Assembly (NCBI GenBank): GCA_000814665.1
Contig: JWIH01000018.1
Location: 396,550 to 460,549 of the forward strand
Length of the DNA: 64,000 bases
Source: Pseudoalteromonas flavipulchra NCIMB 2033 = ATCC BAA-314
Lineage (GTDB): Bacteria; Pseudomonadota; Gammaproteobacteria; Enterobacterales; Alteromonadaceae
Direction of reading: 5' to 3'
Shown piece by piece: positions 44,515 through 52,800 of the stretch. Made by a program: the position numbers and the translations under genes. Every line of letters starts with the position of its first letter. Within the stretch, counting starts at the first letter, position 1. Under the pieces are notes generated by a model that saw only the letters and a program-made list of their open reading frames with translations, ran no database searches and was not told the origin of the DNA.

Positions 44515-44877
44515 TCTGAACTCAGCTAATTATTCTTTCATTGAATGGTGAACACTCTCTCACACGCGGTGCAAAAAAGCCTTGATCGAAATCAGTGCGG
44601 CGGATTATACCAATTCACTCTGAGTTAGAAATAAAATTCATGAGTTTATACCAATTGTATTAATTAAATGAGCTATTTGAAGCGGAGAAATAGCTTTAGT
44701 AGCGAGGCAAAAATTTTGCTATTTAGTTGTTCTAAATGAGAAATTTTTAACGACGCTAATATGGTATTTCACCCTTCAAATTGGTTGGAGAGTTAATGCA
44801 ATTGGTATTATTACTTGGGAGGGGGGAAGGTCCGTGGTATAACGAAAACCTGTCGCTGGAAAATCAAGCAATAAATT
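44515..44877. other. Gap before proB containing a foldback element
   Basis: No gene is visible. Most of it is the palindromic element at 44648-44808; the remaining 69 bases before proB include the G-rich run GGGAGGGGGGAAGG at 44818. No convincing promoter was located. Confidence 0.6.
44648..44808. mobile_element. Candidate MITE: 161-base imperfect foldback with ATACCAATTG ends
   Basis: The ends are inverted repeats: ATACCAATTGTATTAA on the left and, on the opposite strand of the right end, ATACCAATTGCATTAA. The inside also folds: TAGCGAGGCAAAAATTTTGC on the left arm and TAGCGTCGTTAAAAATTTC read from the opposite strand of the right arm; further out, AGCTATTTGAAG.GGAGAAATA pairs with the matching arm. 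There is no coding capacity. This is the structure of a non-autonomous miniature element; no target-site duplication is certain. Confidence 0.6.
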
Positions 44878-46017
44878 ATGACCAAAAACAATAAACAAAC
44901 CATTGTTATCAAGCTCGGCACAAGTGTCTTAACTGCAGGTAGCCAGACCTTAAACAAGCCCAGGCTTGTTGAGCTGGTAAGGCAGTGTGTAACGTTACGT
45001 CAAGCTGGTCATCAGGTCATTGTGGTATCTAGCGGTGCTGTTGCTGCTGGGCGCGGTGTATTGCAGCAACAAATTGGTCATTCACTCGCTGAAAAACAGA
45101 TGTTAGCTGCGATTGGACAAGGTCAATTAATCCATTTATGGCAGTCATTGTTTAGTATTTACGACATCACTGTGGCGCAAATGCTACTGACACGAGCCGA
45201 TCTTGAGCACCGCGAACGTTATCTAACGGCACGGGATATGCTCACTAAGCTTCTAGAGCATCATGTCGTGCCTATCATCAACGAAAACGATGCAGTGGCA
45301 ACGTCTGAAATAAAAGTTGGCGATAACGATAACCTCTCAGCCTACGTCGCAATTTTAGCAAATGCCGATAAATTGGTATTACTCACCGATCAGCATGGTC
45401 TTTTTACCGCAGATCCCAGAGCCAATCCTGATGCGCAGTTGATAGAGCAAGTAACACATATAAACGACGAACTTAGAGCACTAGCTGGTGGCAGTGGCAC
45501 ACAACTTGGCACGGGTGGTATGGCGACTAAGTTGCAAGCCGCCGACATCGCACAACGAGCAGGCGTTGATGTCGTGATTGCAAAAGGTAGTGAATACGAC
45601 ATTTTACCGCAAGTACTTACGCAAACCGCACCAAGCACGACGTTTTTGAAGTTTGACGCTCCGGTTGGAGGGCGCAAGCGCTGGTTGCTGTCTGGCCCAA
45701 AATCAACTGGTAAAATAATTTGTGATAATGGCGCAATCAATGCGGTATGTAATCAAGGAGCAAGTTTACTAGCAAAAGGCATCGTGTCGATTGAAGGGCA
45801 ATTTAAACGTGGTGAGCTGGTTCAAGTGTTTTGCCAACAAGGCACGCTACAGGCACAAGGTTTAACTAGCTTAAGTAATCAAGAACTTGGTTTGGTAATT
45901 GGCCGTCATAGTAGTGAATTTGCGCAGTGTCTTGGCTTTGAAAGCGCTGAGGAAATCATCCACCGTGATAATTTGGTACTCTTAAATCAACATAGCCAAC
46001 AAGAAGTATTAAATTAG
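44878..46017 (+). CDS. proB: Glutamate 5-kinase
   Basis: ProB phosphorylates glutamate as the first step to proline and is feedback inhibited by proline. The 379-residue protein has the amino-acid-kinase fold (IVIKLGTSVLT, INENDAVATSEIKVGDNDNL, LLTDQHGLFTADPR, GTGGMATKLQAADIA) and a C-terminal PUA domain from about residue 280 (CNQGASLLAKGIVSIEG). The adjacent gene is not proA, which usually follows in the same operon. proC lies at 16680. Identification is firm. Confidence 0.95.
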   Translation: MTKNNKQTIVIKLGTSVLTAGSQTLNKPRLVELVRQCVTLRQAGHQVIVVSSGAVAAGRGVLQQQIGHSLAEKQMLAAIGQGQLIHLWQSLFSIYDITVAQMLLTRADLEHRERYLTARDMLTKLLEHHVVPIINENDAVATSEIKVGDNDNLSAYVAILANADKLVLLTDQHGLFTADPRANPDAQLIEQVTHINDELRALAGGSGTQLGTGGMATKLQAADIAQRAGVDVVIAKGSEYDILPQVLTQTAPSTTFLKFDAPVGGRKRWLLSGPKSTGKIICDNGAINAVCNQGASLLAKGIVSIEGQFKRGELVQVFCQQGTLQAQGLTSLSNQELGLVIGRHSSEFAQCLGFESAEEIIHRDNLVLLNQHSQQEVLN

Positions 46018-46088
46018 CCTATAAATTACTGTAAATTCAGAAGGCTGTTCTACACTTATCAAGAGTCAATTTTATTGAGAGGCCTTGA

Positions 46089-47057
46089 ATGTCGATTAGC
46101 TATTCACCCTGTGGTCACGAACTTACTTTAGAGCTCTTGGCGCAAAAGAGTGAACTGGTGCTAATGCAGGCCCTTGAGCGGGTTATCTCTGATGTTTGTG
46201 GGGAAAGCTATGCATTTTATTTCAGTAAAAGCTTATCGGAAAAAGAAGTCCCAAAGTCCATATTTGTGAGCCATCGCGACTTTTGTGTTGTGGTGGGACC
46301 GGTAGATGCCGTGGTAGATAAATTACAGCAGCGTCAAGATGACAAACACCTCATTCAATACCACGGCGATAGTGTTATCCCGTTTTATCATCAAGCTCAG
46401 CTCGTTGGTTTTTTATATATAGAAGGCCAAGTAAATCTCACCACTGCGACTTTAATGAAGCACTTACTCACTGTTTTTGCGCATCAAATGGCAACATTGC
46501 ACTTTGCTCGTATCGATCCGCTTTCCGAGCTACTCAATCGCCAAACGTTTGATGAAAAAGTCATGGAAATAACCAATGGGGACGGGTTTACGGTATGTCG
46601 TGATGACAGTGAAGACCGCAAGTGGTATTTAGCGATGGTAGATATCGATCACTTTAAACAGGTAAATGACAATTTTGGCCATGTGATTGGCGATGAAGTG
46701 ATCCTGCTGGTGGCACAAAAGATCAAAGCTAACTTTAGAGCAGAAGACTATGTGTTTCGCTACGGCGGTGAAGAGTTTGCGGTGCTATTTCAAAGTCACA
46801 ATGACGATTCTGCTGTAGTGGCACTTGAGCGCTTGAGAAATGCAATTGCCTCTAGCCGATTTCCGCAAGTAGAGCATGTTTCTGTGAGCCTTGGTTTTAC
46901 CGAAGTGGTCGATTCACTACAAGTTTCTGAGCAAGTTCACAAAGCTGACCTCGCGCTTTATCACTCAAAAGAAAATGGCAGAAACCAAGTCACAAACTAC
47001 CTCGCTTTAGGGTTAGCTGAATCACAATACGCATGTGCAGAAATAGAGTTGTTTTAA
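46089..47057 (+). CDS. Cytosolic diguanylate cyclase, GGEEF
   Basis: A 322-residue protein without membrane segments. About 140 N-terminal residues look like a GAF-type or related small-ligand sensor (unassigned); the C-terminal GGDEF domain (about 150-310) has DPLSELLNRQTFD, VDIDHFKQVNDNFGH and an intact GGEEF signature. The inhibitory-site pattern RAED lies five residues before the signature, so product feedback is expected. ATG 46089 follows GAGAGG. It is one of three GGDEF proteins in the window. Confidence 0.9.
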   Translation: MSISYSPCGHELTLELLAQKSELVLMQALERVISDVCGESYAFYFSKSLSEKEVPKSIFVSHRDFCVVVGPVDAVVDKLQQRQDDKHLIQYHGDSVIPFYHQAQLVGFLYIEGQVNLTTATLMKHLLTVFAHQMATLHFARIDPLSELLNRQTFDEKVMEITNGDGFTVCRDDSEDRKWYLAMVDIDHFKQVNDNFGHVIGDEVILLVAQKIKANFRAEDYVFRYGGEEFAVLFQSHNDDSAVVALERLRNAIASSRFPQVEHVSVSLGFTEVVDSLQVSEQVHKADLALYHSKENGRNQVTNYLALGLAESQYACAEIELF

Positions 47058-47143
47058 GCTCCGCTTATATATAGCGCTTAAAGATTATGCTAAACTCCCC
47101 AACCTATTTTTTAGCGAATTTAGCAAAAGGTTTGGGAAACGTT

Positions 47144-47509
47144 ATGCAATTTGTAAGATGGTTTTTAGGACGTCTGATTTTACTTTTTGATTTTATTTTT
47201 ACCCCGCGCAGTAAAAAACGTGCCGCAGAACAGCAGCAAAAGCTAGATGCTATGACGGCAAACTTAAAGTTATACCAATTTAAGGCATGTCCATTTTGCG
47301 TAAAAGTGCGCCGCGCTGCCAAGCGTGAAGGGCTTAAGCTTGAAACCCGTGATGCCAAAAATGATGAGCAATATCGCCAAGAGCTGCTAGAGCAGGGCGG
47401 TAAGGTGAAGGTGCCATGCTTGCGAATCGAAGAGCAAGGCGAAGTCACTTGGTTATACGAATCCAATGACATTGTTGCTTATCTAGAAAAGCTGGAAAAA
47501 GCAGCTTAA
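47144..47509 (+). CDS. Membrane-anchored glutaredoxin-like protein
   Basis: A thioredoxin-fold protein, 121 residues from ATG 47144 (MQFVRWFLGRLILLFDFIFT), which gives a hydrophobic N-terminal anchor as in relatives; ATG 47087 in the same frame would add 19 residues. The redox motif CPFC occurs in YQFKACPFCVKVRRAA and GKVKVPCLRI supplies the cis-Pro region. It resembles the glutaredoxin/GST N-terminal family and probably uses glutathione made by GshB. The choice of start is uncertain. Confidence 0.8.
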   Translation: MQFVRWFLGRLILLFDFIFTPRSKKRAAEQQQKLDAMTANLKLYQFKACPFCVKVRRAAKREGLKLETRDAKNDEQYRQELLEQGGKVKVPCLRIEEQGEVTWLYESNDIVAYLEKLEKAA

Positions 47510-47536
47510 TTCACGCGCCTTACTATGCGCTAATCA

Positions 47537-47558
47537 GGCGCTATGCTAGCATAGCGCC
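47537..47558. promoter_or_regulatory. Perfect 22-base palindrome upstream of gltX
   Basis: The halves GGCGCTATGCT and AGCATAGCGCC meet without a spacer, 34 bases before the gltX start. Lack of a loop and of a following T-run argues against a simple terminator; an operator is possible. TATGCT within it could also be part of a -10 element. Confidence 0.5.
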
Positions 47559-47592
47559 ATTAATCGACTAATCCATTTTTAAGAGAATTTTG

Positions 47593-49080
47593 ATGACTAT
47601 CCGTACTCGTGTCGCACCCTCTCCAACCGGTGATCCACATTTAGGAACGGCTTATATTGCCTTATTCAACTATTGCTTTGCCAAGCAGCAAGGTGGTGAG
47701 TTTGTATTACGAATTGAAGATACCGATCAGGTACGTAGTACAGTTGAATCTGAGCAAGCTATCATGGACAGCCTGCGCTGGTTAGGGCTTGACTGGGATC
47801 ATGGTCCGGATGTGGGTGGCGAGTTTGGTCCATACCGTCAATCAGAGCGTTCTGACTTATATAAAAAATTTGCACAGCAGCTTGTAGATGATGGTAAAGC
47901 GTTTTACTGCTTTGCGACGGCTGAAGAGCTAGACCAAATGCGTGAAGAACAGATGGCAGAAGGCTTACGTCCTAAATACGACGGTCGTGGCTTACGTTTA
48001 TCTGAAGAACAAGTGAAGGCAAACCTTGAAGCAGGCAAGCCTTACGTTATTCGTATGAAAATCCCAGAAGAAGGCACGTTTAAGTTTAACGATTACCTTC
48101 GTGGTGAAATTGAGATCCCATGGGAAAACGTAGACATGCAAGTGTTGTTGAAAGCTGACGGCTTCCCAACTTACTTTCTTGCAAACGTAGTAGATGATCA
48201 TCACATGGAAATTAGCCATATCTTCCGTGGTGAAGAGTGGATCAACTCTGCGCCTAAACTACTAAAACTGTACGAAGACTTCGGCTGGGAAGCACCTGTG
48301 CTTGGTCACTTACCGCTACTTCGTAACCCTGATAAGTCTAAGCTGTCAAAGCGTAAAAACCCAACTTCAATTAACTACTACAAAGAAATGGGTTTCTTAC
48401 CAGAAGCACTACTTAACTATTTAGGTCGTATGGGTTGGTCAATGCCGGATGAGCGTGAAAAGTTCACTTTGGCTGAGATGATTGAACACTTTGATATGAA
48501 GCGCGTATCGCTTGGTGGACCTATCTTTGATATTGACAAGCTTAACTGGTTAAACGGTCTGTGGATCCGCGAAAACCTAACCGATGCAGAACTTATCCAA
48601 CGCTTTGTCGACTGGAAGTTTAACGGTGATATGTTGGCTCGCGTACTTCCTGAAGCCAAGGCACGTATCAACACGCTATCTGATTTGGTGGGGCTAGCCG
48701 GTCACTTTGTGGCGGGCTTACCTGAATACGATCCAGCGTTATTAACGGCTGGTAAAGCGGACGAAGAAGTGGTTCGTCAGGCACTGCAATTCTTTATTTG
48801 GGAATTGGAAAAGCTGCGTACGTGGAACAAGTCTGAGATCTTCTCTATCGCAAAGGCTGTGGCGACACACCATGAGTTAAAGATCAAAGAGTTCTTAGAG
48901 CCTATCTTCGTTGCTATTACTGGCAAAACCTCATCGACTTCAGTAGTAGATGCGATGGAAGTGTTAGGGTCTGACCTTTCTCGTGCGCGTTTAAGAGTGG
49001 CACTAGAGCATATTGGTGTATCTAAAAAGCAAGCTAAAAAGCTTGAAAAAGCATACCGTGAGTACCCGTCTATTGCATAA
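47593..49080 (+). CDS. gltX: Glutamyl-tRNA synthetase
   Basis: Class I synthetase that charges tRNA-Glu. From ATG 47593 (a TTG one codon earlier is also open) it has 495 residues and begins [20 protein letters not shown], containing the HIGH-type HLGT, and later [10 protein letters not shown], the KMSKS-type loop. Only one cysteine lies in the region where E. coli GltX binds zinc (YCFATAEEL), so zinc binding is probably absent. Terminator follows. Identification is firm. Confidence 0.95.
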   Translation: MTIRTRVAPSPTGDPHLGTAYIALFNYCFAKQQGGEFVLRIEDTDQVRSTVESEQAIMDSLRWLGLDWDHGPDVGGEFGPYRQSERSDLYKKFAQQLVDDGKAFYCFATAEELDQMREEQMAEGLRPKYDGRGLRLSEEQVKANLEAGKPYVIRMKIPEEGTFKFNDYLRGEIEIPWENVDMQVLLKADGFPTYFLANVVDDHHMEISHIFRGEEWINSAPKLLKLYEDFGWEAPVLGHLPLLRNPDKSKLSKRKNPTSINYYKEMGFLPEALLNYLGRMGWSMPDEREKFTLAEMIEHFDMKRVSLGGPIFDIDKLNWLNGLWIRENLTDAELIQRFVDWKFNGDMLARVLPEAKARINTLSDLVGLAGHFVAGLPEYDPALLTAGKADEEVVRQALQFFIWELEKLRTWNKSEIFSIAKAVATHHELKIKEFLEPIFVAITGKTSSTSVVDAMEVLGSDLSRARLRVALEHIGVSKKQAKKLEKAYREYPSIA

Positions 49081-49097
49081 TAGCGAGACCGTATTGC

Positions 49098-49124
49098 AAA
49101 AGCCGCTGATGTAGCGGCTTTTTT
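49098..49124. terminator. gltX terminator
   Basis: AAAAGCCGCT and AGCGGCTTTT form a stem with a GATGT loop followed by TTTATTG, directly after the gltX stop; it also has A-runs for the convergent ohrR-like gene. Confidence 0.85.
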
Positions 49125-49145
49125 ATTGTCTGAAATGTATCGTGT

Positions 49146-49583
49146 TTACCGCTGTCCTTGTGCCATCAACACATCAAGAGACTGCTTTAATAGTTGAATT
49201 TGCTCCATACTTAAGCCTGCTTTTGCCATCATTTGTGCTGGGATACAAGCGCATGATTGCTCGAGGGTTTTACCTGCTTGAGTTAAGTGAATGAAGGTTT
49301 GTCGTTCATCATCAGGATTTTTGCTACGGGTAACTAGGCCACGCTCTGCTAAGCGCTTAAGGAGCGGTGTTAGGGTGTTGCTATTGAGTTCAGCTCGCTC
49401 GCCTATTTCTTTCACGAGTTGTCCGTCTTGCTCCCATAAAATCAATAACACTATGTATTGCGGATACGTGAGCCCAACCTCTTTGAGTAACGGCTGATAG
49501 AGTCGTGTAACCTGCCTTGATGCACTATATAGCCGAAAGCAGATCTGGTTATCGAGATTGAGCTGCGGATTAGATTGACTCAT
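49146..49583 (-). CDS. ohrR: MarR-family peroxide sensor, OhrR-like
   Basis: A 145-residue winged-helix repressor. The start MSQSNPQLNLDNQICFRLYS places the reactive Cys at position 15, where OhrR proteins are oxidised by organic peroxides; LTYPQYIVLLILWEQDG and KNPDDERQTFIHLT (wing) complete the OhrR pattern. Its start overlaps the end of the peroxidase gene by 14 bases, so the two form an operon and the regulator probably represses both. Ligand specificity is inferred from the family. Confidence 0.88.
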   Translation of the reverse strand: MSQSNPQLNLDNQICFRLYSASRQVTRLYQPLLKEVGLTYPQYIVLLILWEQDGQLVKEIGERAELNSNTLTPLLKRLAERGLVTRSKNPDDERQTFIHLTQAGKTLEQSCACIPAQMMAKAGLSMEQIQLLKQSLDVLMAQGQR

Positions 49584-50058
49584 TTAATAACTTTTCAATA
49601 TCTTTGGCTATTTGTTCAGGTTTGGTGATTGGGGCATAGCGCTTAACGGGTTCACCCTGCTGATTAAACAAAAACTTAGTAAAGTTCCATTTGATTTTAT
49701 TACCAAATAGCCCCGGAAGCGCAGACTTTAGGTATTGATACAGTGGGTGTGCTTTATCGCCATTAACCTCAATCTTTTCCATCATCTGAAAATCAACACC
49801 ATAATTGATTAAGCAGCCTTCTTGAATTTGTTTTGCATCGCCGGGTTCTTGCTTACCAAACTGGTTACAGGGAAAGCCGATGATCACAAGTCCCTGATCC
49901 GCGTATTTTTGGTGTAGCTCTTGGAGCCCTTCATATTGTGGTGTTAATCCACACTCACTGGCCGTGTTAACAATAAGCACAGCTTTGCCTTGTAAGTCGG
50001 TAAAGTGATATGCCTGACCTTGTAACGTGTTTGCTTCAAACTGATAGAGTGTCGTCAT
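49570..50058 (-). CDS. Glutathione peroxidase family (Cys type)
   Basis: A thiol peroxidase of 162 residues that reduces hydroperoxides. The catalytic site is Cys36 in NTASECGLTPQYEGL, with FPCNQFG supplying the second conserved segment and KWNFTKF the Trp and Asn of the tetrad; the codon is a normal Cys codon, not UGA for selenocysteine. Many bacterial members actually use thioredoxin rather than glutathione. It is paired with an OhrR-like regulator, which fits an organic-peroxide response. Confidence 0.93.
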   Translation of the reverse strand: MTTLYQFEANTLQGQAYHFTDLQGKAVLIVNTASECGLTPQYEGLQELHQKYADQGLVIIGFPCNQFGKQEPGDAKQIQEGCLINYGVDFQMMEKIEVNGDKAHPLYQYLKSALPGLFGNKIKWNFTKFLFNQQGEPVKRYAPITKPEQIAKDIEKLLNESI

Positions 50059-50133
50059 TTTTAGTCTTTCATGATTTAATCGTGTGCGATTTAATTTAGA
50101 CTAAGTATGACCCTTGTGCAACCGCAGTTGAAA

Positions 50134-50991
50134 TTATTTTGCAGGTGTATGTTGATATTTGACGCTTAGCATCGCAAGCCGCCTGGTGATCAATGCGTGA
50201 TCTTGCTTGGGGAGATATTTTAAGTGTGTGGTTAAATAGGTACTAGTGGAATACAGTGCACGGATCATCTGGTTGGCCTTTTCGATAAATGCTTGCGTTT
50301 CTTGGGTATGGCTACAAGCAATATGGCCTTCGAGATGAGGGAGGTTATTCGCTATTGGTAAGGAACCCACTAGGTGTGCCTTGTCCTTTGGAAAGCTCTG
50401 CTGAAAAATAGCGGGGTAGGCTAATATAAAGTCGACTTTACCTGCACTAAACTGCTCCATAATGGTTTGTGCTGAGGTTTTATACGGTCTAATGGCAACA
50501 TTTTTGGGTTCAAGTAGCGCTAATGCGGAGTCAATGGTATTGCCATAAGATTTGCCAACCTCTTTGATGATGGTGGCTTGTGGATAGTAAGCCATTAAAC
50601 TTGCCAGCGACTTCAGTTTACCGGTGGCATTCACAAGGCTGGCATCCATCGGGGTGTGTTGTTTGAAGTAGTATAATCTATGGCTTGGATATAGGTGGAT
50701 GGGGATGGTAAACAAAAAGGCTTGCTGGCGGCTTGGGGTTTTTAGGCGAGACACCGCGCACACGGGCTCTTCACTTGCTAGTAATTGATTAAGTTTGGTT
50801 GGGGTGACAATGTTAAAATCAAAGTAATCTCGGCCAAACTGGTTTAAAAGCAAGTTGTTGGTATCTGACTCTAAACTATGGGCTTGTTTGCTAAAAAGCC
50901 TTTGCTCATCGGCTGGTTCATTCGAGATCAGCAATATTTTTGCGTTGCAGCACGCACCAAACAACAGCAGCATTAGCAGTAAATATTTCAT
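50134..50991 (-). CDS. Secreted substrate-binding-like protein
   Basis: From ATG 50991 the protein has 285 residues and starts with a signal sequence, MKYLLLMLLLFGACCNA, ending in a Cys pair that could be a lipobox or a normal cleavage site. The body has SBP_bac_3-like features: two lobes, a segment LLALLEPKNVAIRPYKTSAQ-type switch and GKVDFILAYPAIF. There are no adjacent transporter genes; solo proteins of this kind are common in Pseudoalteromonas-type genomes and may act as sensors or have lost transport. It resembles in outline the protein at 20389. Confidence 0.72.
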   Translation of the reverse strand: MKYLLLMLLLFGACCNAKILLISNEPADEQRLFSKQAHSLESDTNNLLLNQFGRDYFDFNIVTPTKLNQLLASEEPVCAVSRLKTPSRQQAFLFTIPIHLYPSHRLYYFKQHTPMDASLVNATGKLKSLASLMAYYPQATIIKEVGKSYGNTIDSALALLEPKNVAIRPYKTSAQTIMEQFSAGKVDFILAYPAIFQQSFPKDKAHLVGSLPIANNLPHLEGHIACSHTQETQAFIEKANQMIRALYSTSTYLTTHLKYLPKQDHALITRRLAMLSVKYQHTPAK

Positions 50992-51164
50992 TATTGCTCC
51001 AACCCAGCAAAGCAAACACCAGTTTACTATAGAACATTGTGCTTAATTAGCATTCAAAATGCGCTGCCAAATCAAGATAAGCGGTTATTTAACCTTAACT
51101 CTTTGTGCTGAGTTTTATAACCTGTCATCATTGCAATGATTTTTACCTATGGGGCAAATAAACG

Positions 51165-51803
51165 ATGACCAAAGTGTGGGATGGATTTATCCGCGGGTTT
51201 CACTGGCTGCTCGTAGCAGGACTAGTAACCTTATATATTACCGGTGAAGAAGGCATGATGGATCTTCATTTTGTTACTGGCTATTTATTGTTAGCACTGA
51301 TGGCAGCGCGATTAATTTGGGGTGTCATTGGTAGCCAAACCGCTAAATTAAGTGCGTTATTTCATTCACCTAAAGCAATTTTATCGGCCATTAAATCAAA
51401 ACAAAGCCATGTAGGACATAATCCTGCGGGAAGTTTGATGGTGCTGCTATTTTTTGTACTGATCATTGTCCAGCTCGTTTCTGGCTTGATGACAACAGAT
51501 GATATTTTGGTGGAAGGCCCACTAGCACAATATGTATCTTACGACTTAGTTGAATTAGCAGGTGATATACATCACACCAATATTGAGCTGTTAATTGCCG
51601 CCATTGCACTTCATATATTTGCTATTGTGGTGTATCGCCTTAAAGGTCAAAACCTAGTAAAGACGTTAGTAACTGGCAAGCAAGAAAATGCAGTCAGCAC
51701 GCCTGTCATGAAATCGGGTGTTGTTGCATACCTTATCTTTATTGCAATTTCTGCTGTGTTACTCTTTACTTGGGGCGCTGAGCCATTACAAGGGTTAATG
51801 TAA
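51165..51803 (+). CDS. Cytochrome b561-type membrane protein
   Basis: A 212-residue four-helix inner-membrane protein of the bacterial b561 family, which shuttles electrons between quinones and periplasmic acceptors. Candidate heme-ligand histidines are in IRGFHWLLVAGL, MDLHFVTGYLL, DIHHTNIELLI and ALHIFAIV. The family also includes Ni/Fe-hydrogenase b-type relatives, and a hydrophobic C-terminal segment (VVAYLIFIAISAVLLF) adds a helix. Short RBS before ATG 51165. Partner is not visible. Confidence 0.87.
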   Translation: MTKVWDGFIRGFHWLLVAGLVTLYITGEEGMMDLHFVTGYLLLALMAARLIWGVIGSQTAKLSALFHSPKAILSAIKSKQSHVGHNPAGSLMVLLFFVLIIVQLVSGLMTTDDILVEGPLAQYVSYDLVELAGDIHHTNIELLIAAIALHIFAIVVYRLKGQNLVKTLVTGKQENAVSTPVMKSGVVAYLIFIAISAVLLFTWGAEPLQGLM

Positions 51804-51820
51804 CTCAACTCTGAACGTAA

Positions 51821-51856
51821 GTTAGCGAGATTACTGTTTTCAATAACCTCGCTAAC
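51821..51856 (+). terminator. Hairpin after the b561 gene
   Basis: GTTAGCGAG and CTCGCTAAC make a nine-base-pair stem around an A/T-rich imperfect inner stem, ending 53 bases after the stop at 51803. The following T-run is weak, so termination is plausible but not certain. Confidence 0.55.
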
Positions 51857-51980
51857 CTTTAGCATCAAGTCCGGTCAATGTAATATTTGTTAACAGATTA
51901 TCGTAACAGATATGACCTCTATTTCAGAAAATTCTGGTAACATGGCGCAGTTTTATCTTAGAGGTTAGAGAAAAGTAGCG

Positions 51981-52679
51981 ATGTTAGAGCCGTATTATCA
52001 ACAACAAGCAAATGAGATCACCATTACCAGAGAGCAGGGGAGTTTATTTGCAAAAGGAGTCGCGGACGACTACAACCCATTGCACGACATCGATGCAAAG
52101 AAGTTTTGTGTACCGGGTGATCTACTTTTCTCCTTAGTGTTAAAGCACTACGGCTTAAGCGAGAATATGGAGTTTAGCTTTGTGGGCATGGTTGATGAAA
52201 CAACAACGCTCACCTTGCCAGAAGGTGCTGCACAATTTGATATTACCGCAAATGATAAAGTGATGCTGTCCGTGTCGCGCACAGGCGAAACCAGCACTTG
52301 CCCAACGCTCATCAATAGTTTGACGAGAAATTACGTAGAATTTTCCGGCACTACCTTTCCTCATGTGATCATCCCATTGATGGGTGAGCAAGAGGTAATG
52401 ATAAACCCTGCAAGGCCAATGGTGATATACGAATCTATGTCTATTCATATGGATGATATATCGGTAACGGAAGTAACATTGGAAGCGGCTAAACCTGAGT
52501 TTAGCTATGAAGGCAAACGTGGCAAGATCAACCTGCGTTTTAACTTGCTGTCGAATGGCACTAAAGTCGGTTATGGTGAAAAGCACATGTTAGTTTCTGG
52601 GATCCGCGAGTATTGTCAGCAAACTGTTGATGATTTGATTGCCTATTACAACGATAGAAAAGTAGCATTAAAGCCGTAA
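51981..52679 (+). CDS. DUF3581 protein
   Basis: A 232-residue cytosolic protein, beginning MLEPYYQQQANEITITREQ with FAKGVADDYNPLHDIDAKKF and FSFVGMVDETTTLTLPEG blocks that identify DUF3581, a family of marine gammaproteobacteria. The DYNPLHD motif resembles the hydratase/dehydratase (MaoC-like hot-dog) active region, but this is only a suggestion. ATG 51981 follows GAGGTTAGAGAAAAG. It is followed by a stem-loop at 52689 (ACACGCTGAC / GTCAGCGTGT). Confidence 0.8.
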   Translation: MLEPYYQQQANEITITREQGSLFAKGVADDYNPLHDIDAKKFCVPGDLLFSLVLKHYGLSENMEFSFVGMVDETTTLTLPEGAAQFDITANDKVMLSVSRTGETSTCPTLINSLTRNYVEFSGTTFPHVIIPLMGEQEVMINPARPMVIYESMSIHMDDISVTEVTLEAAKPEFSYEGKRGKINLRFNLLSNGTKVGYGEKHMLVSGIREYCQQTVDDLIAYYNDRKVALKP

Positions 52680-52688
52680 TCTCCCATT

Positions 52689-52714
52689 ACACGCTGACGC
52701 ACCAGTCAGCGTGT
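52689..52714 (+). terminator. Stem-loop after the DUF3581 gene
   Basis: ACACGCTGAC and GTCAGCGTGT pair perfectly over 10 bases with a six-base loop, 10 bases past the stop. No T-run follows, so function as an intrinsic terminator is uncertain. Confidence 0.5.
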
Positions 52715-52800
52715 TGCCCACACCGTTTTCCTTTGAAACAATAATTCATCCACTCTTCAGCTGCCCGCTATACTGTTTAGATAAAATGTAATTGAATTAA

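Noticed and set aside
49570-50058. Selenoprotein form of glutathione peroxidase
   Set aside because: The catalytic codon encodes cysteine, and the frame has no internal TGA.
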